Part shown: positions 1 to 9,200 of the stretch, piece by piece | Layout: each line of letters begins with the position of its first letter | How positions within the stretch are numbered: position 1 is the stretch's first letter | From: Saccoglossus kowalevskii | Taxonomy: Eukaryota > Hemichordata > Enteropneusta > Harrimaniidae | Reading direction: 5' to 3' | Assembly (NCBI RefSeq): GCF_000003605.2 | Contig: NW_003151754.1 | Location: 758,147 to 784,982 of the forward strand | Length of the DNA: 26,836 nt | Notes under the pieces: model-generated | The model's input: only the letters and a program-made list of their open reading frames with translations | Database searches by the model: none | Told to the model about the DNA's origin: nothing | Program-made: the position numbers and the translations under genes

Positions 1-507
1 TTTGACAGCCACATTGCTATAAATATTACTCGCAGTAAAACTGACCAGTATCGTGAGGGCAATTCTGTAGTTGTTGCAACAATTGATTCGGTAGCATGCC
101 CAGTGTCGATGTTACGGAGATACGTAAAAGCAGCATCGATTGATTTGAGTAATTCATTGTTTTTGTTTATGGTTAGGTCAGGAGTTAAATGTGCATTTGT
201 TAAACACAATAAAAAGCTTAGTTACACCAGGGCTAGAGAAACTATAGCGTGTCGTCTTAAAGGGGTTGGAGGGGCGAATTTGTTCTTCGGGTTGCACTCC
301 TTGCGATCGGGAGGTGCTACAGCTGCCGCCAATGCGGGGGTTGGTGATAGGTGCTGGAAGCGCCATGGCCGTTGGAGGTCCGAGTCAGCTAAGGATGGGT
401 ATGTGATGGACTCGCTAACCAGCCGTTTGGCAGTGTCGAAGAATTTGGGATTGCAAATCTGTTACAAGCTCCCCTTTTCCCGTTCTTTTATTATTCTATG
501 TGGCTAA
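1..507 (+). pseudogene. Tyrosine recombinase of a mobile element, 3' portion
   Basis: The frame is open from the first base to the stop at 505-507 (168 codons), so the 5' end lies outside the window. The product resembles the C-terminal catalytic half of tyrosine recombinases carried by DIRS/Ngaro or Crypton-type elements in invertebrates. Visible catalytic-type residues are a basic stretch RSKTDQYR at residues 11-18 (beta-hairpin Lys region), HSLR with His99 and Arg102, a second His122 in HGRW, and the likely nucleophile Tyr134 in KDGY. These enzymes cut and rejoin DNA through a 3'-phosphotyrosine link to integrate the element. The usual end of the family is near the SKNLGL motif; here about 15 extra residues follow before the stop, probably read-through into flanking DNA. 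No reverse transcriptase or element terminus is visible. The catalytic part looks intact, but whether the full gene is functional cannot be judged, so pseudogene status is only the default. Confidence 0.75.
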
Positions 508-2684
508 ATCCCGCAACCTTACCTTATTGATACCGTGTATTGCGTATTATTGAGTGGATGTGCAGTCTAGTGAAGACCTGCTGTGTACAATGGCGTATAC
601 GAATGCGATCAGATAGTAAAACGTCATAGCTTTGAAAAGTACTCGGATGTTTAATATGTTCGTTCGTTATTTATTTCCCTCCATGAATGGCCTCTATGGT
701 GTTTAATTGCAAGCGCTTCAACTTGCCTATCCAAGCTACAGTTATAATTAAAACAAAATTAAACCACTGCGATATTATTTCGAATACAGTTTGGAATATA
801 CACAACTATAAATTAAGGCCGCATTTAGGTTCGCTTTAACTTTCTGAAACAGTTTCATATAGAGATAGGATGCAGCAAACGAGAAGATAATCACGGAATT
901 GTGGCATAAGTAAAAAAACTACTTCCTGTTTAGAAGGAAACCAAAATGGCGGCCAAACCATGTGAACAATCATGACAATTTTTTCAAACTCAAATGGGCA
1001 TCATATATAGATGATAAAATACCATGTTTGAAAGCATTTTGCCAAGTGGTTCGAAAGAAGAAGATTAAAAGTGTTTTTTACTGTTTTTTGGAGAAAAAAA
1101 CATTGCGGGAAAAGTCACGTGATCGCTAAAATGTGTATTGCTGATATCTATTACAAATGAGTTGTTCTATATGCCATAACAAATTTGATCGTCTCGACCC
1201 TCAGAATGTTCCGGTTTAATTTCAATCCAATATGGCTGCCGAACCAATTAACCAATCACATTCTTAAAGTCAGGTGCACCAGTTCACATTAGAGACTATC
1301 AGTATGGTGAGTTTCAGACCATTCTGTTCAGCGTTTTTTTTTCCAGACGGCTTGACGAAATAAGTTACGGAAGCAAGAAAAAGAAAAAAGAAAGAAAAAA
1401 ACGGATGATAATAATAGTGGTAGTAGAAATTATCCAATATAACCAGACGTTTCGGACAAAGTGTTTTTACTCGGTGATAGATATGAAACAGAGTGAGAAA
1501 CCTTTGTAAAATAGTGCATCAAATGGTAATTATCAGAAATGAAGTAAACTATTTATTCATTCCATTAGGTTTCATAATTCTAAGTCTGAACATAACTTGT
1601 TCTTTTAATCTTCTAACTTGACTGTGTTGCTGAAAACACCTGAAATAGCCTAAGAGTACATGTCCCCTAAAACTAAAGTGTAACGACACCGTTTACAAAC
1701 AGTGACTTATTATGCCTATGATAGACATTCAAAAGACTAAACACTCTTTTCTTCTGGTGAGCTTGGACTGTACAATCAAAAACGTGAATCCTTGCAATAT
1801 GTTATTCATGGCATCCGTATTAGTTGACGATGAACTTTCACCCTTTCAATAGCATGGCATGCCGTGTTCATTCAATCGGACGATGCTTTCTTCGACTTTC
1901 GTCGACCCCCCCCCTCCAATCAAGCTTAAACCTTTTGTGTCAGCAAAATTTTCCCCTCAAGATGCAGGAAATGGCGTTTCAGAAGGTCTAGATTTCAGAT
2001 CTCGCCCCTCATGCAAAATACCGTTCCGCCTCCTCTGTTTTCCACGTGCATGTGGTTACGTTTATATCGTGAGTAAAATGATTGAAGTTCACGTTTTGTT
2101 GAAATCGGAACTGGTACGATCATGTAATCACCTGAAAACTACATGCCGAAACGACGGTAAACGTAATTGTATTAAAACTGTAAATATATATATATATTTA
2201 ATTTCGCAATGCATAACAAGTTAGAAAGGATACATTTTAAAATCTTACATTTAAATTAGTTTTGTAAAATGTTGTGTGCAAACACTGGAAAGTTTCACGG
2301 TAGTAATTATTATAGATATGCATTAGGCTGTAACAGCACATTATTCGTGATGGCACAACTACAGAAAGCCGATCATCAACTTTTAAGACACTAAAGCAAA
2401 CAGCTATTGAAGAACATCTTAGGGCTGGGGTTCGGATGGATTTCTATTGGCATGGCATGTCAAAGTGCTCTTAACGTTAAACAAACTTTCGAATTCTCAC
2501 ATTTCTCTCAGTTATTGACTATATTTAATAACAGGCACCGTATATCGAGGTTATCTTCTGTGTTATAATAATCCCGCCCCTGCACTCGTCCACAGACCTC
2601 GTGAATTTTCAACAATTTCACTTTTTAAAGCTACTGTGGTCAACATCTGCAGTGCTGCTCTTTACTTTGGTGGATTGTGGGACA
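508..2684. other. Intergenic, no gene recognised
   Basis: No frame here has recognisable domain content or a supported exon pattern. It contains a purine-only tract around 1370-1404, an eight-C run near 1907-1916, and an alternating TA run at about 2184-2199. Two related phrases, 'aaaatggcggccaaacca' near 943 and 'caatatggctgccgaacca' near 1228, may mark an old dispersed repeat. The frame at 1859-2224 starts over the poly-C tract and has no familiar motif. Confidence 0.6.
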
Positions 2685-2714
2685 ATTCAGAAAGGATGGG
2701 GACCCTTTCTGAAT
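2685..2714. repeat. Perfect short hairpin
   Basis: ATTCAGAAAGG at 2685-2695 is exactly complementary to CCTTTCTGAAT at 2704-2714, with an 8-base loop. No T-run or other context gives it a function. Confidence 0.7.
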
Positions 2715-3886
2715 AAAACACACTACATATTGGTTGGACGCCCGGTAAACAGCGCATGCTTCAGACAACTAACACATTTAATACATTGTATTAGTTTTCG
2801 GAGAGGAAACTAAAAGATTCGGTAAAGAATCTCGAAAGAACAATGCTGTCAGGGAGTTGGATGACCAATTACCACAACATTATTGAACGATAGTCGCCTT
2901 TACACGACACTGCCCATTATCAAATGACAAGATCTTACTGGCGGGAAAAAAAAGTTCTTTTTTTCGGAGATACTGATAACCATCATTAGAACATCGGATA
3001 AAACACAATGTTTCGAGATAAAATATGATTATATATGCGTGATTTATTTCTTACATTCCTCTAAAGTTCCCGTCATCGTATTTTTTTAACCGGTGCCGGT
3101 GTACATTTACGTCATGCTTGGAGCGCTTTATAGTGTCCGGCACAAATCTTAGAGCAGTGACGTAAGTTGATACCATTGCTTGATTTGAAATGCACTTTAT
3201 GAATAAAATACATTTACTACAAGGAATTGTTTGTCTCTGACTATCGGTTTAAGATGTAAATTACTGCATCGTCTCACTGTTCTGTCCTCTATTTCACTGA
3301 TAAGCATGGACAAATCGGACACAGGGTGTGAATGGATAGTTTTGTCAGATGTACTGTGTAGTGAGGCGGGCGTGGGATAGAACATTCTCACCCAGCGGAC
3401 GGGGTCCGGAGTTATATAAACAATAACAACGGAGACAAAAGGTGTCACCCAATATGCAGAGACGCTAACAGTGGCATGTATAGTGGAAAATGTTCTCACG
3501 GTCCTTCGCATTATCATTTAAATATCTTCTTCGCCCTCGTTTATTGACACTCCGTAAAACGTCATTAACATGTCATTGTGAATAGAACTGGTACATTCAT
3601 ATACACCGATGTAATCACCGACGTAACAAGACCTTGTTGCAAACAGTATTATGATGGAATAGATCTAAAAGGCGTTCTAGATATACTAGACTGAGGGGGA
3701 GGAATATTACTGGAAAAGTTCCCGCCAAAAAATGCACTCATTTGCTCTCATATACAATTTCCCATTTGTAGTGCGCATTAAAAAAAGAGTTATTTTAATC
3801 TGATTTGTGTGAAACAAGTAGACCTACCTATAGTCGCTTGTTTATTTTTTGCTGTTTTTGTTCAATAAAATACTATATGGAAGTGT
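2715..3886. other. Intergenic, no gene recognised
   Basis: I see no supported coding exon, RNA gene or clear repeat. A reverse-strand frame at 3197-3517 has no recognisable domain and no matching splice or promoter context. Confidence 0.55.
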
Positions 3887-3944
3887 GTAAATGGCGAAAG
3901 TCTGGTTACCGCGAAATAACTTGAACTCGACTTTTGCCATTTAC
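3887..3944. repeat. Short inverted repeat
   Basis: GTAAATGGCGAAAGTC at 3887-3902 pairs with GACTTTTGCCATTTAC at 3929-3944, 15 of 16 positions, around a 26-base centre. It could be a very small foldback element or chance structure. Confidence 0.6.
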
Positions 3945-4592
3945 ATATTCCCCGTGATATTTTATTTTATTGAAAAAAATACCGAAAAATAAACAAGAGA
4001 CTGAGTGCAAGTGCAGACACAAACTAAAATTCTTGTTATTATACGAGAAGCATATACCTAACCATTTTGTGTGCAATCACCCGAGATCTATTGGCGCTGT
4101 ACGGAGGAATGTCATTACTATTTTGACTTCTTCTTTAGGGGCGGGGCATTGAAAGCAATAATGTAGAATGTAATTTCGGCCAGCATTTCCGGCCCGGACT
4201 TTTCGGTCACGCATTGTAAAAAGCACGTACCTGTCGACCATGTAAACGTTGTAGAACTTATCAATCGCATTCATACGACAAACACGAAATACTTTGTTTT
4301 CATCTATTATATACTATTATTAATATATCTGTCGTCTTAACGCCATAACTTACAGCGTGCCATAATTTTGCGGCATTTTACGGGGTATTTTTATCCTACC
4401 ATATAAGGAAATGCGAATTCCAAATATGAAATGATTATGTGCGGAAGCGTCCTCTAATAATAAAAACAAACATAGCTGCCACCAGGGTTTGACCAGACTC
4501 CACACAAATAAGTTCGCCGATTCTGTTCTAAAATTTTATGATTTCGGCATTCCCATTATGTATTCTTGGAAGGAAAGATGTATAATAATAAA
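3945..4592. other. Intergenic, no gene recognised
   Basis: AT-rich DNA. The short open frames on either strand (3970-4152 forward, 4077-4274 reverse) show no domain, signal peptide or splice context that would support a gene. Confidence 0.5.
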
Positions 4593-4715
4593 GTTATTAC
4601 GAGCATACCTCAAAGTATGCACTCAGGCAGTACGTCGTCGCATCGATCTACGCTGCGCGTTGGTCGATACTGCTGTACTGACTTCGTGCATAATTTGAGG
4701 TATCCTCGTAATAAC
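4593..4715. repeat. Foldback element / long imperfect hairpin
   Basis: A 41-base left arm (4593-4633, beginning GTTATTACGAG) pairs with a 41-base right arm (4675-4715, ending CTCGTAATAAC) with about five or six mismatches. The 41-base centre is itself partly self-complementary, so the whole 123 bases could fold into one long stem. This fits a foldback MITE; a hairpin RNA precursor is a less likely alternative. No target-site duplication can be assigned with confidence. Confidence 0.7.
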
Positions 4716-5512
4716 CTCATAGTACTGTATGTACTGTTTATATTGCTGGAATATGTTGTTTTTCATTTACGCAATAATTTGTAATTCGAATTATCAAGCA
4801 ACCTGACAAGATTATATAACTTGTAATCGCTTTTTATATGTGTTGTAAATGTTACCGTACTCACGCAAGCTAGGATATGACTGTTTTCATGTGCGGTTTA
4901 TTATATATCGGGTCAGCAGCCAGTGGGTAGATTAAAGTAGATAATTGAAAACCACAGACCGTACTAATATGTACATAAGATACCAGTAACTGCTGGAACG
5001 AGTTATCAGTACACGAAGATAAATATACAGTTCTTGTTGTAACGCACGAGTAATTATTAAAGGGGACAATTTTATAGTATTTATACTATTTTAGTCTGAT
5101 TTTAGTCAACAAATTAAGGCAAAATGTATGTATTAGTGTGTTATAAAACCGTCGAAATCCGTTTGATATTTTGACATAGTTTTAAATGATTTGTAATTAG
5201 GAGCTTTGAACTTGGGTAATGTGTGGGTAATGGAAATACGCATCCTGAAAGCACTCTTCACTGATCAGTATATGGTTATAGCTCATTAATATTTTAACTT
5301 TTGTGTAACATTGAAAACAAATGTACAGCATTTAGTGTTTGGCAGCTACGTGTAGACAAGTCCCGGAACTGCCGTGTTCGACTAATCCGTCGCCGCAGCG
5401 GAAGAAATCTTACATGGAATTAGTCAAAACACCTAAATCAAGTTTTCATGAGAATCGTTCGAGCAACATTAATCAATTCACATTAATAAACTATTCAGGA
5501 CGACTCGGAATT
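4716..5512. other. Intergenic, no gene recognised
   Basis: AT-rich sequence with no supported exon, RNA gene or repeat that I can identify. Confidence 0.5.
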
Positions 5513-5593
5513 GCCAATTGTGTCTTTGTCCTCATCTGATTACAGAAGCCCCGAGTATTACAAATGAAAGTGCCTGGCACTTTCACAATTGGC
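5513..5593. repeat. Nested perfect inverted repeats
   Basis: GCCAATTGTG at 5513-5522 pairs exactly with CACAATTGGC at 5584-5593. Just inside the right arm, TGAAAGTGCC (5565-5574) pairs exactly with GGCACTTTCA (5576-5585) around a single T. The two structures overlap slightly, so they are alternatives. They lie about 490 bases upstream of the predicted copy 1 start site. Confidence 0.6.
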
Positions 5594-5929
5594 ACCCTGC
5601 TGCTTTGTTATTCCAAATTCCAATTCAGGCTCAGGATATTTCCCGGATTACTGTCTGACGTACAATTGGCTTTAAGTTTGCCTTTCTATACTATTCAGTG
5701 GCAAGAGAACCCACCGGGAATGGCTAATTATGTATATAATTAATCTCACAAATCTACAAGCGTAGTGGAACACAACAAACTATGTATAATACTATTGTAA
5801 ACATTATTATAAAAACACGACCTACCTACATCAAAACCCTGGACAACTACGATAATTATTAAAATTATACAGTTTTTAATTTTTTACCATACGATTTGTC
5901 GTTATTCAAAAATACGAATCGTATTAATC

Positions 5930-6061
5930 TACCATGCCCTAGACGCTCGTTGACAAATTTATACATGTAGCATTTTCCCACAATGCTTTAGTTGAATGAA
6001 AACTTTAACACCAAAATAGGTGCGTGGACCCCGGGACTCCGAAACTGGTGTATATATAAAC
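5930..6061 (+). promoter_or_regulatory. Proximal promoter of CAP gene copy 1
   Basis: This block is conserved upstream of copy 2 (15141-15252), including GACAAATTTA, CATTTTCCCACA, GAATGAAAAC and GACCCCGGG. It ends in the TATA box. Conservation while the sequence further upstream differs supports a regulatory role. Confidence 0.7.
6051..6060 (+). promoter_or_regulatory. TATA box, copy 1
   Basis: TATATATAAA lies 29 bases upstream of the shared CATTCAG initiator-like motif and 83 bases upstream of the ATG, at the normal TATA-to-start spacing. Confidence 0.75.
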
Positions 6062-6079
6062 CCCATGTAATCACAAGTA

Positions 6080-6091
6080 CATTCAGGCACC
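6080..6091 (+). promoter_or_regulatory. Putative transcription start (initiator), copy 1
   Basis: CATTCAGGCACC is shared with copy 2 (CATTCAGACACC). The 54-base leader between its start and the ATG contains no other ATG, so translation should begin at 6134. Confidence 0.55.
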
Positions 6092-6133
6092 AAAGTCAGA
6101 CAGGCAAACCGAGCAAAACTGCGACATACAAAT

Positions 6134-6211
6134 ATGCGGCTTATCATCGTCTTCGTATTCATGGCTGTGTGCTCGGCGACGTATGTGCCGAGGAAGACAA
6201 GTTTTGAACCG
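6134..6211 (+). CDS. Copy 1 exon 1: signal peptide
   Basis: 26 codons from the first ATG of the transcript. MRLIIVFVFMAVCSA is a hydrophobic signal peptide with an A-x-A-like end, followed by TYVPRK. The donor is CCG|GTAAGT, phase 0. Confidence 0.9.
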
Positions 6212-9200
6212 GTAAGTAACACCTGGTCACTTGTCACATGTATGGCGAAGACCAATTCCCAACACCGTGACCAAACTCTTTCCATTCCATTTCGTGGTTT
6301 ATTTCATTCAACATGCGACTGTCCGCTAACATGTTTAAACTGTGGGGCTAGATAAAACAAGTATCAGGGGTAAATTCTTCTCTTCGGGGTTCTCCACACG
6401 TGTCAGGGGGGAAACTCGTCTCGTCTCTCTATCGCGTCCCCTTGAGGTACGGGATCGGGGAAGTCACTTAAGCTTTACAGTCAAATAAGACACACACAAC
6501 GAAATACGTTTCAACTCTCGTCTTAGTCGATCAGTCGAGCACTCTATAAGACACAGCGCCCTGGGGAAAAAATCTCCAAGACTATCGCAAGGCTGACCCA
6601 AGACTAGCCCAAGACTATGTCAAGATTCGCCCCACGACTTTCCAGGACTGCGTCTGTTCTACTGTACTCTCCAAGACCAACTCAAACCCTCTTTTATTCA
6701 TTTTCAAAACTCTAACCAATTACAAAACAGTAAAAAGACTCTAGGGCGTAACCTTCAATCATAAAGCCAATCACACTAAGTACTGAATACGTCATATCTT
6801 ATTATTAATCGTTCACTACATTAATAACTACGGATACTAACTGTCAGAAATCGTAGTCAGAATAGCGACGGTTATCTCGTAATTAGTTCCAAATCACTGA
6901 GCCATGTTCCGTCCAAAACTTCAAATAGGCCTAAACGATGACAGACATAACACAGCAATTCGCTAATAATCAGCTAATTAAGTCGGTCAACAAATACGCA
7001 AAAACAAATTCATGACACAAGCATAAATTTCATCATTCTGATATCATCTGGTCGGCCATTACTTCGCGTGTTATTTTCATGGCAACATATATTCGATGTA
7101 CGTAAAAAATAGCAAATACATAAGTTTGTTGGATAAATGGCGATAAATACTTTAAACATATTAGCCTCACCACATATCTCACAGTCGGACACATTGCTAC
7201 CGTTTTTACAAGTACAATCTACTGTAAAACATGTCTTTTTAGCTAGCATGTTATTTTAGCTAATTTAGCTAATCTGTAATTTCGCTAATTCAAGATGTCG
7301 CTAATATAAAATAAAGTACATTTTCACAATGAGATTGTTGGCACTTTAGCTAAATTTAGATTCAGTTAATCCATGCGTGGATTCAAATTCGCTAAAATGT
7401 CATGTCGCTATTTAAACATGTTTTACAGTATTTCATTAGCAGAAATCCTAGAATGCATACCAGTATTGCAGAGTTATATGGATAACATTACGTATCTCAT
7501 ATTTCGTGAAATTTGCAAAAACTTAGACGCATGCAACTTTCAGTACAAAAATGGTAGTAAACTAGTGTAGTAATATCTGCTATATATAATTCAAGCAAAA
7601 GCACTTAAAATAGTTATAAAGCTTCAACGTCTCCTGTCGCTCTGCCTACACGTGCGTCCGTTCTCATTAATCTGGGCTTGGAACGCAACTGTTCGTGAAA
7701 ATTATAAGTTATGAACGTGACACTATAAGCTGTCAATCGAGAAATACATTTCACGACCGATGATAATAATTAGCATGATAATAGACAACACCATTTGATT
7801 GGACCATTGCGATTTACCTGGCGACGAGTGTAAAATGATTGAACGTTGGAGGATTCTGAAACGTGTCACACTGACGTGAATAAATGTAGATTTATACGAC
7901 ACTAGTGTTATATTCTGTAACTAACTCGTGCACATTGTGTGGGATCAATTCTACTGAGTTCCGGGATAAGCTACAGAATACGGCCCGGTTGACGCTCTTA
8001 CTCACATTTACTCGCTGGACAATAATGTGTTCATGCTATCTCCCATCGCATCATTCGGAGAATACATCACGGGTAATGCGATGTACACACGCATAATACG
8101 ACTAAGTAAGTTCAGCAAATTCGTTCATGGCTATTACTATCGCAGTTCTGACTGGATGGTCTGTCATTCAATTACAATGTTGTTTCAGTTCCAGTAATAT
8201 TGGGCGGGGTTGCACAGGGGAAAGTTCAACACAGTCTTTCCATAGATGGACTTCGTAGTTGAAATGAATTCGTGTCCGAATGAACGAGTACCACGCATCA
8301 TGTAAACATATTTTGTTGTTTTTGGCCGTTAAATGCATTCAAAGTCAAGTTTCTTTGTTAAAATTCATTCTGTAATCAATAACATCAGCCAACTTGAACA
8401 GTACTATTTGACTAGTTTTTGTTTTTTTTAATTTCACTCCCAAAATGCAAACACATGGTCAGTTCAATGTCGGCTGGGTTAAGTCTAATAGACCCACTTT
8501 GTTGACCTTTTATTTGGCATTAAAGTCAAGGGCACCCCGAGACAAACATGAATTAATGCATGCGGTGTCGATTTGCGTTTGCCAACCACAGCGTAAATAT
8601 CAACACATAGTAGAATAAACACAATATGAATGATGTTCGTTAAACATAGTCCCACGAACTTGGTTTAAAGCTACTCAGTGAACACGTCACCAAGCCAGAT
8701 GGTGGTAGCCAAGATTTCATTTCAGCTAAAATTATATTTCCTTAAAGAATTAAACATTTGCACTATTATCATCGATTTCTACTTGAATTGCTAGAATTTG
8801 CATCCGATAGACCCTACCGCTAAGTGTCGCCCTCTAAAGTGTAGAAGCATTTCTGTGACGTAATGGCTCGATAGGCGACATTGACTAGTACGTGAGATAA
8901 CGCCTATATCCACAGGACATCCGAACTGAAAATATACTTTTATATATTGTATTGTGTGTATCATAATGACATCTAACAAGAATTGCCGCTGTGTGTATTT
9001 TTACAGACTCGTAATCGCTTGCCCAGTGAATATTTTGCAAGAAAGAACATGTTCCTAGAGGCACTGGAATTAAAGCATGGTTTAAAGTCAACAGGTATGT
9101 GCTCAGTGCAAGTATTCAGTAAACTCGTTACGAAAAAGATCTGTTCTCGTCATAGACCAACAATGTTCTTGTCTAATTGATGTTTTCAATCACAAGCAAT

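Larger units (their letters stand above)
6212..9006 (+). other. Copy 1 intron 1 (2795 bases)
   Basis: Only its ends match copy 2's first intron: about 6212-6330, and several blocks between about 8305 and 8920. The centre (about 6330-8290) is not shared. It holds a cluster of short CCAAGACT-like repeats (6571-6650) and a TA-flanked MITE (7220-7430). No coding exon is supported inside. Confidence 0.8.

Noticed and set aside
1859-2224. 121-residue forward frame
   Set aside because: No recognisable motif, it crosses poly-C and TA runs, and it has no paralogue in the duplicated unit.
8983-9006. Upstream extension of exon 2 with its own ATG
   Set aside because: These bases are the polypyrimidine/acceptor end of intron 1, and the joined reading with exon 1 gives a signal peptide. 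The same applies at 19980-20003.
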